From CAYTGG01 sp964581415 (GTDB taxonomy: Archaea; Nanobdellota; Nanobdellia; Pacearchaeales; GW2011-AR1), in the NCBI GenBank assembly GCA_964581415.1, contig CAZOOJ010000001.1:1-64000 (forward strand): a DNA stretch of 64,000 nucleotides, in the 5' to 3' direction. This document shows positions 34,373 through 43,441 of this stretch, in pieces; position 1 is the stretch's first letter; each line of letters opens with the position of its first letter. Both the position numbers and the translations under genes were made by a program. Below the pieces are notes generated by a model, which saw only the letters and a program-made list of their open reading frames with translations, did not search any database and was not told the origin of the DNA.

Positions 34373-35511
34373 CTCTAATAAAAGGTTTTAAAGATTATAC
34401 TGAAGAAGAAGCTGTGAAAAGAGCAGAAATAAAAAGAATATTAATTGAAAATTTTGAAAATTGGGGATTTGAACCAGCTGAAACTCCTATAATTGAATAT
34501 GAAGAGTTTGTTAAAAAAGGAAATGAAAATGACGAGGCTATTTCAGATGTTTATATATTAAAAGACAAAGGAAAAAGAAAGTTAGCATTAAGGTATGAAC
34601 TTACTTTTCAGTTAAAAAGATTAATGGAAAATAAAAAACTTCCTTATAAAAGATATCAGATTGGAGAAGTGTTTAGAGACGAGCCGACATCTTCACAAAG
34701 ATTTCGGCAATTTACTCAAGGGGATATTGATGTAATCGGAAGCACAATTAAAGATGAGGCTGAGATTTTAGCATTAAGTGCTGAAATTTTAGGACAATTG
34801 GGAATAAGAAATACTATTCTAATAAATAATAGAAAATTATTAAACGAAATTTTAGATTCAGAAAAAATAAAAAAATCATACAGAGAGGAAATTTTAAAAG
34901 AAATTGACAAATATGATAAGATTCCTGAAAAAGAGATTATAAAAAATTTAAAAAAATATAAAGCAGAAAAAATTCTTTCTTTATTAAAAAAAGGAGAAAG
35001 TTATTTTAAAAAATTTAAATCTTATAAAGATATTTTAGAATTAATAAGATATTGCAATTATTATGGAGTATCTGTTTTGTTTTCTCCTACAATTGTTCGT
35101 GGATTGAGTTATTATAATGGAAATGTTTTTGAGATTAAAGGAAGAGGAATAAAGGAAACAATTACTGGAGGTGGAAGTTATAAATTCAAGAATATTCAAT
35201 GCACAGGAATTTCTTTGGGTTTAGAAAGACTTTCTAAATTATTAAGAATAAATTTAGATAAAGAAAAATATTTGGTTGTTTCATTGAATAAAGATAAAGA
35301 AGCGATAAGAATTACAAAGAATTTAAGAAATAAGAAAAAAAACTCACAGATTTACTATGGAAAACCTTCTAAAGCACTGCAATATGCTAATTCAAAAAAA
35401 TTTACAAAAGTTATTTTTATAGGAGAAGAAGAAATTAAATCTAAAAAAATTAAAATTAAAGACTTGAAAAGTGGAAAAGAAGAAATTGTTTCTCTAGCAA
35501 AATTTATTTGA
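34369..35511 (+). CDS. hisS: Histidyl-tRNA synthetase
   Basis: A 380-residue class II synthetase: motif 1 region, motif 2 (YQIGEVFRDEPTSSQRFRQF near 105-125), the His signature LSYYNGNVFEI and the class II motif 3 GISLGLERLSKL near 285. A C-terminal anticodon-binding domain (from about 300) is present though compact; family members are usually slightly longer. Coupled by ATGA to the phosphatase-like gene and downstream of tRNA-His. Confidence 0.92.
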   Translation: MTLIKGFKDYTEEEAVKRAEIKRILIENFENWGFEPAETPIIEYEEFVKKGNENDEAISDVYILKDKGKRKLALRYELTFQLKRLMENKKLPYKRYQIGEVFRDEPTSSQRFRQFTQGDIDVIGSTIKDEAEILALSAEILGQLGIRNTILINNRKLLNEILDSEKIKKSYREEILKEIDKYDKIPEKEIIKNLKKYKAEKILSLLKKGESYFKKFKSYKDILELIRYCNYYGVSVLFSPTIVRGLSYYNGNVFEIKGRGIKETITGGGSYKFKNIQCTGISLGLERLSKLLRINLDKEKYLVVSLNKDKEAIRITKNLRNKKKNSQIYYGKPSKALQYANSKKFTKVIFIGEEEIKSKKIKIKDLKSGKEEIVSLAKFI

Positions 35512-35542
35512 AGCAGAAATAATCAATAAAAGCTCATATAAT

Positions 35543-35797
35543 ATGCATCAAGAATTAAAACAGAAGATATTTAATTATGTTAAAAATTTGAAAAAAGGAG
35601 AAATTACAACTTATAAAAAAATTGCAAAAGAATTTAATTCATCTCCTCGTGCTATTGCAAAAATTTTAGCTTCAAATAAGGACAAATCTATTCCTTGCTA
35701 TAAAGTCATAAAATCAAATGGGAATCTTGGGAGTTATAATAATCTGCTGGGAAAAAGCAAAAAAGAATTATTAAAAAAAGAGGGATTTTATATTTGA
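35543..35797 (+). CDS. Methylated-DNA-protein Cys methyltransferase domain
   Basis: An 84-residue stand-alone DNA-binding domain of the MGMT (Ogt/Atl) family: a helix-turn-helix with ITTYKKIAKEFNSSPRAIAK, then the active-site IPCYKVIK (Cys52, normally PCHRV) and the family GNLGSYN. Retaining the Cys, it could remove O6-alkyl groups from DNA; Tyr replaces the usual His. It lacks the N-terminal RNase-H-like domain of full-size enzymes. Confidence 0.82.
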   Translation: MHQELKQKIFNYVKNLKKGEITTYKKIAKEFNSSPRAIAKILASNKDKSIPCYKVIKSNGNLGSYNNLLGKSKKELLKKEGFYI

Positions 35798-35804
35798 TTA
35801 TTCT

Positions 35805-35999
35805 TTATTTTTTCTGAAAAAACAGAATATAAATTATTGGAAGAATTCCTAAAGTGTTTAAAATCAGAATAAGTACAAACCATACTAATTGATTATTTTT
35901 TGCAGATTTCCACATACTAATACTTTTCCAAATGACTTCTCAGATTACTATCAGAATTAATAAGACTTTCAAATAAAGTGGAATTATAATATTAAGCAT
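35805..35999 (-). pseudogene. DUF5652-like two-helix protein with in-frame UGA
   Basis: A 65-codon frame reads MLNIIIPLYLKVLLIL, then ATC-TGA-GAA, then VIWKSISMWKSAKNNQ and WFVLILILNTLGILPIIYI, the pattern of the small archaeal DUF5652 family (two helices). The only fault is TGA at 35940-35942, codon 20, where family members have Trp. Many genes here end in TGA, so this is a TGG-to-TGA nonsense change or recoding/readthrough, not a changed code. Confidence 0.65.
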
Positions 36000-36038
36000 A
36001 ATCTGATTAGTTAGAAATTATTTATAAATCGTTCTTTT

Positions 36039-36710
36039 TTATTCTGTCTCAATTTCCATTCTCCATGAATTTTCTCCTTCTTTAAAAAATTTGTAATTTT
36101 TTATTTTTAAGGATTTTTTAAATAAAGGGCAATTCAAGACAAAAGTTTCAAATTCTCCTCCTTCTCCTACTGGATTTACCTTATATTTTGATTTTAGTTC
36201 CTTAATCTCATCTATAAATCTATTATCAATTTTTCTTCCAAGCCAGGACTTATCAAAAGGATAGGCAAAAACTCCTGTGAGTATAACTTTAAATTTATTT
36301 TTTATTAGTTCCCTTAAATATTCCAATTCATTTCTTTTCCATAATGGAGTTATTGATTTTAAATCCAGTTTTTTACATATATTTTCTATACGGAACTTTT
36401 GATAATTAGATGCTAAAGCACCACTAATTATATTATTAATTTTGTATATTTTCTTTGCTTTTTTAATTGCTTTTTCCAAATCTTCAAGCTCTTTTTCTTT
36501 TTCTCCTTTTGTTTTCTGAATTATCAGAGGAAGATTCATGACTTTTGCCTGATGTTTTGTTTTTTCAATTGAAGGAGTATGAAACATATAAGAATCTGGA
36601 TTTTCTGAAAAAATTGAGATTAAACAAGTTAATTTATATCTTTTTTTCTTTGCTAAATATGCTGCATAAACAGAATCTTTTCCTCCTGAAAAAAGAACTG
36701 CAGATTTCAT
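36039..36710 (-). CDS. dph6: Diphthine--ammonia ligase (Dph6)
   Basis: A 223-residue ATP pyrophosphatase that amidates diphthine on elongation factor 2. The N-terminal PP-loop SGGKDSVYAA is followed by family blocks KITPLWKRNELE-like LKSITPLWKRNELEYLREL, VILTGVFAYPFDKSWLGR and PVGEGGEFETFVLNCP. Length and motif order match archaeal MJ0570-type Dph6. It follows the DUF5652 remnant and precedes ScpA on the same strand. Confidence 0.9.
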   Translation of the reverse strand: MKSAVLFSGGKDSVYAAYLAKKKRYKLTCLISIFSENPDSYMFHTPSIEKTKHQAKVMNLPLIIQKTKGEKEKELEDLEKAIKKAKKIYKINNIISGALASNYQKFRIENICKKLDLKSITPLWKRNELEYLRELIKNKFKVILTGVFAYPFDKSWLGRKIDNRFIDEIKELKSKYKVNPVGEGGEFETFVLNCPLFKKSLKIKNYKFFKEGENSWRMEIETE

Positions 36711-36782
36711 AAGTTTAATAATGAAGAAGAAGTTTTTAAAATAGATTATCTGAGAAAATTTGAATAATTTTGATATATTTCC

Positions 36783-37586
36783 TTATTCTTTTTCATTTTC
36801 TTCCTCTAATTCAGAAAAAATAGAGGAATTGTGCTTTAAATATTCTTTTTTAAGCCATATATTAATTTCATCAAAAGGTTTTTCCTGTTCGAGCCATATT
36901 TTTTGTTGACTTTCTAAGTGCAAGAGAGGAACAAAAGATATTAACCTTTCATTTTTGTCTTTTCCTATAAACTCTGTATAGGAAATTCTTTTATATTCAT
37001 TTTCTCTGAAATATTTAGATAATTTCTCATAAATCTCTTTTATTCTATTTTTTATATTAAATCTTTTTTCTGATAAAACAATATTTGTCTCTCTCAATGC
37101 ATTTTTATTAATCATCACTTTTTGAATTCTTCTATTTTCTGTTGTTATTGCTCTATTAAGTGATTCAATAAGCTCTTTCAGAGTAACTTTTTTGAATCTT
37201 GGCATAGGACTTTTTGGAATAAGTTCTGGAATTTCTTCGTTTGATTCTATTCTTTCCAAAGAGTATTTTTTCTTTTCTTCTTTTCCAAAAAGAATTTCAT
37301 CAATGCTCTTTAAATGTTTGTTTAAAAGAATTTCAGATTTTATTCTTAAAAGAAAAGAAGCTGCTAGAAGAACTTTGCTTGAAACAAAGAAATCTGCTTC
37401 TTCAAAATCAGAAATTTTTTCAAGATATTTATCAGATAAGATGATAATATCAACATTCCAAGGATCTAATTGTTCAGTATTTATTAAATCATAAATTATA
37501 TCTTTCCATCCAGTCTCTTTACTAAAAAGCACATTATGAATCTGTTCCTGATTCATATTGATTTTATCAGGCTCTTTTTCTTCCAT
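36783..37586 (-). CDS. scpA: Segregation and condensation protein A (ScpA)
   Basis: A kleisin that links SMC heads in condensin for chromosome compaction. Characteristic are WKDIIYDLINTEQLDPWNV and FLLRIKSEILLNK near the N-terminus, and a winged-helix C-terminus (LISFVPLLHLESQQKIWL). A longer frame opens at 37640, but ATG at 37586 (MEEKEPDK) has a TATA-like atatttataaa about 25 nt upstream, giving 267 residues. SMC and ScpB are not in the window. Confidence 0.85.
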   Translation of the reverse strand: MEEKEPDKINMNQEQIHNVLFSKETGWKDIIYDLINTEQLDPWNVDIIILSDKYLEKISDFEEADFFVSSKVLLAASFLLRIKSEILLNKHLKSIDEILFGKEEKKKYSLERIESNEEIPELIPKSPMPRFKKVTLKELIESLNRAITTENRRIQKVMINKNALRETNIVLSEKRFNIKNRIKEIYEKLSKYFRENEYKRISYTEFIGKDKNERLISFVPLLHLESQQKIWLEQEKPFDEINIWLKKEYLKHNSSIFSELEEENEKE

Positions 37587-37690
37587 AAACTTTAAAAGAA
37601 TAGTTCTTTTATAAATATAACAATAATTAACTTTTGACAATTACTACTTTAGACTCGATATCTCTTGTCATTTTTTAAGAGTAACAAAAC

Positions 37691-37705
37691 CGAAAGGTTT
37701 AAATA
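37691..37705 (+). promoter_or_regulatory. Strong BRE/TATA promoter
   Basis: The sequence cgaaaggtttaaata is close to the archaeal TFB-recognition element plus TATA consensus, better than most promoters here. Transcription would begin near 37726 and enter a region with no protein gene but strong stem-loops. Confidence 0.65.
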
Positions 37706-37725
37706 ATGCTATGAGTTCTATTTAT

Positions 37726-37965
37726 TATCACCTCTTTTTCCCCAGGAGAAGCTTCAAGCTTACTGTTTTGTTGGCTTGGAGAATCTCCCAGGGTTATATT
37801 AATTACTTAAAAAACTAGGAAATAATATTCATAATCTATAGATTACCAAAAATGGAGGAGAGAACTTAATTGACACTGCTCCTAGGTTTTATAATCAAAC
37901 TCAAAAAAAGAGAAAATTGCGGGCTTAATAAATTATTTTTATTAGATTAATTTGCCCTAGTTATA
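37726..37965 (+). ncRNA. Candidate structured non-coding RNA
   Basis: No ORF of size in 37641-38130. Downstream of the promoter, 37741-37793 forms a long hairpin (CCC/GGG, GGAGA/TCTCC, CAAGC/GCTTG with an internal purine loop). Second and third stems are possible: AAAACTAGGA with TCCTAGGTTTT (37811-37820, 37880-37890), and GGGC/GCCC (37921-37957) followed by A/T-rich sequence. I do not recognise RNase P, SRP or 5S RNA features. Length and type are inferred. Confidence 0.5.
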
Positions 37966-38130
37966 TTTACAATACATCTTTAAATTTTATGTTTCTAACA
38001 TAAAAAATTCATATTTATTAATTCTTCCTTGCATTTTTTCATATTTTACAAAAGCAAAATTTATAAAAACTTCAAAAGGATTACATATTTACATTCCTTG
38101 AGAGATAGTTGAAAGGAGGTTAAAATAGAA

Positions 38131-39426
38131 ATGATATATAAACAATATAAATTAATGACTTTTGTTATTATATCTTCTGTACTTCTTTTAACAGTTTTCA
38201 TAAATGCTCAGAGCAATATTGAAAATACTCCAGAATCTTATTATATACATTCTGGCAGTTTCTTGATAAAAGGATTAGTTGAAGTAAGACATGATTTTGG
38301 AAATGTTTTTTCAGCAGATCTTTCTAAAGGGCAGTTAAGAGCTATTCAAGTAATGGGAATAAAAACAGAACCAGTTGGAATATTTACTATTGTCGGGGTT
38401 GGTGACCCTTGCAGAAATGATAAAGAATGTGATGTAGGAGAGTATTGCGATAAAACTAATGCTGTTAGAGGTATGGGTGAATGTGCTCTGATAGATGATG
38501 GGGATGGTGAAGAAGAAGAACCGGCTCCAGAACCTACGAGAGAATGTTATCCAGGAGACCAAATACCATGGGGAATTGAAAGAGTTTATGGTAATTCTGA
38601 TATAACCAGTACATCAGGTGGAGATGGTATAAATGTCGCTGTTCTTGATACAGGAGTTATGCAATCTCATTTGGATTTAAAAGATAGAATTGTTGCATGT
38701 GAAACAACTGTGACAAGATTTCCCCCTGACCGCAGTAATTGTGAAGATGGACACGGACATGGAACACATGTTGCAGGAACAATTCTTGCTGATGCAGGAG
38801 CAGATGAAAAAGGAATTTATGGAGTTGCATCAGAAGCAGATTTAATTGCAGTAAAAGTTTGTAACAGAAGAGGAGAATGTTATGGAGACGACATTGCAGC
38901 AGGTATAGATTATGCAACAACAAATAATGCAAATATAATTTCTATGAGTTTAGGAGGAAGTTCTCTAGATTCACAGATAAAAGATGCTGTTGATAGAGCA
39001 GTTGAAGCAGGAGTTTTAGTTATTGCTGCAGCAGGAAATTCTGGTCCTAATTTAGATACTATAAATTATCCAGGAGGATTTGCAAATGTAGTTTCAGTAG
39101 CTGCAACAGATAGTAATGACGAAGTTCCTGATTTTTCTTCAAGAGGAATTAATGCTGATGAATTTAAAGAGGCAGATAGATATTTAGAAGTTGCTGCACC
39201 AGGAATAAGTATATTATCAACATGGAATGATGGATGTTATAATACTATATCTGGAACAAGTATGGCTACACCACATATAAGTGGATTAGCTGCAAAATTA
39301 TGGCAAGGTAATGCAGCAGATACAAGAACATATTTACAAAGCGTGGCAGAAGACATAACACAAGGACAAGATGCTGGAGAAGGATACGACCCTGCATCTG
39401 GATTTGGATTGCCAATAGTTGCTTAA
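38131..39426 (+). CDS. Secreted subtilisin-like serine protease
   Basis: A 431-residue S8 family protease. Signal peptide about 1-26 ends at AQS; an I9-like propeptide region and a Cys-rich acidic linker (about 94-130) follow. The triad is Asp173 (AVLDTGV), His213 (GHGHGTHVAG) and Ser near 377 (SGTSMATPH), with the oxyanion Asn in AAAGNSG. A strong Shine-Dalgarno gaaaggaggttaaa precedes the start. Probably an extracellular protease for nutrient acquisition. Confidence 0.93.
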   Translation: MIYKQYKLMTFVIISSVLLLTVFINAQSNIENTPESYYIHSGSFLIKGLVEVRHDFGNVFSADLSKGQLRAIQVMGIKTEPVGIFTIVGVGDPCRNDKECDVGEYCDKTNAVRGMGECALIDDGDGEEEEPAPEPTRECYPGDQIPWGIERVYGNSDITSTSGGDGINVAVLDTGVMQSHLDLKDRIVACETTVTRFPPDRSNCEDGHGHGTHVAGTILADAGADEKGIYGVASEADLIAVKVCNRRGECYGDDIAAGIDYATTNNANIISMSLGGSSLDSQIKDAVDRAVEAGVLVIAAAGNSGPNLDTINYPGGFANVVSVAATDSNDEVPDFSSRGINADEFKEADRYLEVAAPGISILSTWNDGCYNTISGTSMATPHISGLAAKLWQGNAADTRTYLQSVAEDITQGQDAGEGYDPASGFGLPIVA

Positions 39427-39496
39427 TTTTTTCTTTTTCTTTCTTTTTTTCTTTTATTACATAAGGTTTACTTCTATTTTATTCTTAATTAAAATT

Positions 39497-40690
39497 TTAT
39501 TCATCTTCTTCAACATCCTTCCTTTTACTTAATGATAATCTATAATCCTGAATTATATCAACCATCTTTTTCAAATCCTTATCAATATTTCCACTAACAA
39601 CTTTACTATTTAATCTTGGATAACAAACCATAGAAAGCTCTTCATACAATCCTTTGTCTTTCATTAACTGGATAAACTTTTCTTTATTCTCTCCTTCTGG
39701 AAGAACGATTTTATCAAATTCTTTAATAGAACATTTTTTATTTGAACCATAGACAATATCTACACCAAACTGCTTAGCATATGCAATTAACTTTTCTCTA
39801 AATTCTTCTTCAGCTTTTTTCAGTTCTGCCTGTTTGGTTTTAATCTCAGAAAACTCATCAACTAATTTAACTCCCTCATCTTCTTTAAACTTTTTAACAT
39901 CTTCAATCTTCTTTAATTCAATTTCGTGTTTGAATGAGGGACACATTTCCTTGTAAACACAATAATCACATAATGCAGATTGTTTTCTTGGAAATTCTTT
40001 TGCATTTTCAATTTCTTTAATTATATCACAAACTTCTTGCTGTAATTTTTCTAATTGTTCTTCAGTTCTTTCTGAAACAGCATCTTTGTTAAAAGCTAAC
40101 ATATGCCATATTAGTTTTACAGATTTTGCATCAGGAAATTTGTCCTTAACCCAAATAGAATAAAGAGCAAGTTGTCTGTCCTCATCAGCTTCTTCTTGGT
40201 CTTTCATCCTTGAATTTGTTTTATAATCACAGACATAATAATTTCCTTTGTCATCACAAGCCAATTTATCTATTCTTACATGCCACTGGTTGCCATCAGG
40301 TAAAGTCATTTTATCCTGTGTTTCTAATCCTAAAATTGTAAGCTGGTCAAATGGTTTCATTCTCTCATAATAATGAGTAATAAATTTCTCTCCCATTTTC
40401 TTATAATTATTTGCAGTTAGCTTTTCTTTCTCTGCCTTAACAATCAGAATATCATCAGAATAGTTTTTATCCCATAAATCTCTATAGAATTTAATCAGCA
40501 CATTCAGAGCAACTCTTTTATTAAACTTCTTTAGTTTATACAAATGTTCTAAAGTCTGATGTACCATGTCTCCCATAAAAGCTTCAATTGTAGTAGGAAT
40601 ATCTACTTTTACTTTGTCTATGTATTTCAGCTTATATTGGTAAGGGCAATTTTCATAAGTTGACACTCTTGAATGTGAATATGTTGCCAT
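39497..40690 (-). CDS. RecB/Cas4-like PD-(D/E)XK nuclease
   Basis: A 397-residue nuclease of the RecB/Cas4-type PDDEXK group. Cys15 (TYENCPYQYKLKY) with a C-terminal CDYCVYKEMC trio makes the 4Fe-4S set; the catalytic region contains RIDKLACDDKGNYYVCDYKT. Such enzymes degrade DNA ends in repair or defence. There is no CRISPR array nearby. A coiled C-terminus follows. ATG at 40690, near a leaderless distance from an A/T-rich promoter. Confidence 0.85.
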   Translation of the reverse strand: MATYSHSRVSTYENCPYQYKLKYIDKVKVDIPTTIEAFMGDMVHQTLEHLYKLKKFNKRVALNVLIKFYRDLWDKNYSDDILIVKAEKEKLTANNYKKMGEKFITHYYERMKPFDQLTILGLETQDKMTLPDGNQWHVRIDKLACDDKGNYYVCDYKTNSRMKDQEEADEDRQLALYSIWVKDKFPDAKSVKLIWHMLAFNKDAVSERTEEQLEKLQQEVCDIIKEIENAKEFPRKQSALCDYCVYKEMCPSFKHEIELKKIEDVKKFKEDEGVKLVDEFSEIKTKQAELKKAEEEFREKLIAYAKQFGVDIVYGSNKKCSIKEFDKIVLPEGENKEKFIQLMKDKGLYEELSMVCYPRLNSKVVSGNIDKDLKKMVDIIQDYRLSLSKRKDVEEDE

Positions 40691-40783
40691 CTTATTATTA
40701 CGTGTAAATGAAGTGATTTAAGGTTTTCTATTGGGGGAATTATTTAATATGAAATTCCACTGGTTTTTTACAGTAGTGGTTTT

Positions 40784-40972
40784 TTATTCACTTCTTTCTC
40801 CATAAAGTTCTTTGTAGGTTTCCTCTTTAACAGTTTGAATATGCGGAGCTGAATAAATTATTCCATGTTTTCTACGCCATTCTTTACAACCAAGATTATT
40901 TATTAAACAATTTGAAAATATTTTTTTTTCTTCTTTTCCTAATTCCTTAATTTTTTCATCTATATTTTTCAT
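40784..40972 (-). CDS. Small charged protein
   Basis: A 62-residue charged protein with one CK and LGCKEWRRKHG region; no metal motif. It lies 93 bp upstream of the nuclease gene on the same strand and may share its transcript. Start ATG near 40972 is preceded by A/T-rich sequence. Function unknown. Confidence 0.45.
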   Translation of the reverse strand: MKNIDEKIKELGKEEKKIFSNCLINNLGCKEWRRKHGIIYSAPHIQTVKEETYKELYGERSE

Positions 40973-41023
40973 TTGTTTTTTTCCTTTGTTTGTTTGTGAT
41001 TATGAACTCCCTTTGTAAGAGTT

Positions 41024-41119
41024 TCATTTCTTTTTCGCCTCTCGTTTGACTGCCTCTTTGAGCAGACTATAGCCATAACTCTGAATTTGTGAAGAATTAA
41101 TTATTCCTTTCATTACCAT
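41024..41119 (-). CDS. Micro-protein, 31 aa (possible)
   Basis: A 31-residue frame MVMKGIINSSQ...LLKEAVKREAKKK, ATG start, ending in TGA. It lies upstream of the 62-residue gene and reads in the same direction. The composition (helix with basic end) is believable but no family or promoter proves it. The rest of 41120-41340 is non-coding A/T-rich promoter sequence for the exchanger gene. Confidence 0.3.
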   Translation of the reverse strand: MVMKGIINSSQIQSYGYSLLKEAVKREAKKK

Positions 41120-41340
41120 TATTAAATCAAATAAAAGCTCTTTATAAAAATTATTACATCCTAAGAGATATATATAAGATGGTTTTTACATCAAATTTTT
41201 AAACTAATTCTATAAAATAATTTAATATATTTAACTTTTTTAATAATTTTTTTATAGAATTTTATTAATTTGATAAAATCAAGTAATTATTCGTTAATTA
41301 TTTAAAATGAATTCTATTAAAAGGAATAAAAAGAGGAAAG

Positions 41341-42285
41341 ATGATAATAATAAATTTTATTTTATTTTTAGTATTTTTAGCAATATTAATCAAATGTGCA
41401 GCATATGCTATTAAATATTCTTCAAATGTATCAAGAGCTCTAGGACTTCCTGAATTTATAGTAAGTTTTTTTATAGTAGCTTTGATCTCAGTACTTCCAG
41501 AACTAATGATTTCAATAGTGTCTGCTATTCAAGGAAATCCTGAATTAGGTTTTGGAACTCTATTGGGTTCAAATATAGCAGATTTAACTCTAATCTTTGG
41601 AATAGTTGCATTATTCTCTTATAAAGGCATAAAAGTTAAGAGTAAAGTTTTAGAAAATCATTTTTATTATCTTATTTTATTATTGTTTCCTCTAATTCTT
41701 GGTTTTGATGGAAGATTCTCAAGAGTAGATGGTATAATATTAATTTTGTTAGGTTTATTCTTTCTCGGAAAAATATATCTTGATAGAAACAGATTTCATA
41801 AAAAATCAAATAAAAGAAGAAAACCTTTTCTTAAAAGCTTATTATTATTAATTTTAAGTGTAGGAATAATATTATTTAGTGCATTTCTAACTGTAAAATT
41901 TGCTGTAAATTTTGCATACGATATAAAATTATCAACTGTTTTTATTGGATTAACAATCCTTGCTTTAGGAACCTGCCTACCAGAATTAATTTTTTCTATA
42001 AAAGCTATAAGAAAAAAACATTATGATTTAGCAATAGGAGATATACTTGGAAATGTGCTTATTGATACTACAATAGTGTTAGGATTAGTTGCATTAATCT
42101 CTCCATTTAGTTATAATCCTTATAATATCTATATAATGGGAACCGCATTATTCCTTTCTGGAATTTTCGTAACAATATTTATGAAAACAGGAAAGTCAAT
42201 AAATAAGCTTGAAGGAATTTTTTTAATACTCTTCTATATTCTTTTTGTTTTTGCTGAATTTTTCCTAAACAATCTTCTAAATTAA
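41341..42285 (+). CDS. Na+/Ca2+ exchanger family (CaCA) protein
   Basis: A 314-residue cation antiporter with about ten helices in two inverted halves. Alpha repeats: FIVALISVLPELMISIVSAI with GLGTLLGSNIADL-like GFGTLLGSNIADLTLIFG, and IGLTILALGTCLPELIFSI with AIGDILGNVLIDTTIVLG. The paired Glu (LPEL) and Asn/Asp residues coordinate the ion. It moves Ca2+ or similar ions against a Na+ or H+ gradient. It converges with the GH15-like gene 3 bp away. Confidence 0.9.
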   Translation: MIIINFILFLVFLAILIKCAAYAIKYSSNVSRALGLPEFIVSFFIVALISVLPELMISIVSAIQGNPELGFGTLLGSNIADLTLIFGIVALFSYKGIKVKSKVLENHFYYLILLLFPLILGFDGRFSRVDGIILILLGLFFLGKIYLDRNRFHKKSNKRRKPFLKSLLLLILSVGIILFSAFLTVKFAVNFAYDIKLSTVFIGLTILALGTCLPELIFSIKAIRKKHYDLAIGDILGNVLIDTTIVLGLVALISPFSYNPYNIYIMGTALFLSGIFVTIFMKTGKSINKLEGIFLILFYILFVFAEFFLNNLLN

Positions 42286-42288
42286 ATC

Positions 42289-43440
42289 TCATAAAAATTT
42301 TTCTTTGTATAAATTCCATGTTCTGATAAACTCTGCATGAGGCCATGCTAAGGGCAAAACAGAATAAGCTAAACCTTTTTTGTACATTTCTGATTTTCTT
42401 ACATTTTTTAGCATAATTTCTCTATCTTTTCTCATTATTCCTGCTTTTTTATATATTCTAACCCATCTCTCAAAGTCTTTTTTTGTTGCGATATGCTCAG
42501 GTAGTTCGGATTTATAGGAGATGTCCAAAATCCATCTTAGATATTTTTCAGCTTGTTTTTTTCTTTTCGCTCTAATGAAATATTTGCAAACCATCAGAGT
42601 AAAATGAGGCCAAGGTCCCCATCCTCCATTATTTCTTCCAATATGTCTCTTATATCTGCATATTCCTCCAAGTTTAGGATGCCATAATTCTTTTTCTATA
42701 TTTTTTATAGTTGCTCTGATTTTTTTATTGTTATTTTTAAGAACTCCAAATTCAGCAATTGCATAAGCAGAAACATCAGGCTCTTTAGCAACTGAAGATG
42801 ATTCTTTAATTCGAATAGTTTTAATAAAATATTCTCCATTCCAAAAATATTTTAATATATCTTTTTTTATTTTATTTATTTTAATTTTTGATTTAATTCC
42901 TATCTCTTCAAGTTCTTTCAGAGCACCATAACACACTGAATTTGCCCAAATCTCAAGCCCTTCTTCAAAAGGAGGAAATTCATGAATACTGTTCGGAGTA
43001 AAAAATAAATTTTTCTTATCATTTAATTGTGAAAGAATATAATTTATTGATTTTTTTATTCTGCTCTTTTGTTGTTTTAAAAAGATTTCATCTTTGTTTT
43101 TCTGAATATATTTTGCAAAAGCATAAAGCACTAAACCAGTATTATCTAATTGAATTGGTTTATAACTTGCATCTTCACCTTTACGAGTAAGTCTCTGAGG
43201 AAAACTTCCATCTTTATTCTGAGATTTTAAAATAAATTTCAGGGCTCTTTTTGCTTTTTCTTTATAATCTAATTCAATCAATGCGAGTATGCAGATAGAA
43301 TGATCTCTTGGATAAATATAAGGATATCTTCCTTTAGGTGAAGAAGCTAATATTGCACCACTTTTTAATTGAAATTTTTTCAGAATTTCTATGCTTTTTG
43401 CATATATTTTTTCAGCTTTTTCAATTTCTTCTTTTTCCAT
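42289..43440 (-). CDS. GH15-like glycoside hydrolase
   Basis: A 383-residue alpha/alpha-barrel protein resembling glucoamylase/trehalase-type GH15 enzymes. Seen are the start block KFQLKSGAILASSPKGRYP with YIYPRDHSICI, KDGSFPQRL, the inner EIWANSVCYGALKEL and GGWGPWPHFTL. It is shorter than typical two-domain GH15 enzymes, lacking the N-terminal beta-sandwich. It may act on alpha-glucans; it neighbours a sugar phosphatase, 1 bp apart. No signal peptide. Confidence 0.82.
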   Translation of the reverse strand: MEKEEIEKAEKIYAKSIEILKKFQLKSGAILASSPKGRYPYIYPRDHSICILALIELDYKEKAKRALKFILKSQNKDGSFPQRLTRKGEDASYKPIQLDNTGLVLYAFAKYIQKNKDEIFLKQQKSRIKKSINYILSQLNDKKNLFFTPNSIHEFPPFEEGLEIWANSVCYGALKELEEIGIKSKIKINKIKKDILKYFWNGEYFIKTIRIKESSSVAKEPDVSAYAIAEFGVLKNNNKKIRATIKNIEKELWHPKLGGICRYKRHIGRNNGGWGPWPHFTLMVCKYFIRAKRKKQAEKYLRWILDISYKSELPEHIATKKDFERWVRIYKKAGIMRKDREIMLKNVRKSEMYKKGLAYSVLPLAWPHAEFIRTWNLYKEKFL

Positions 43441-43441
43441 T

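Noticed and set aside
35940..35942. Reassignment of UGA to Trp in the genome
   Set aside because: Several intact genes (for example those ending at 4368, 46928, 51063 and 53321) stop at TGA, and tRNA-Trp reads CCA.
39497..40690. Cas4 as evidence for CRISPR
   Set aside because: The nuclease stands alone; no repeat-spacer array or cas1/cas2 was seen.
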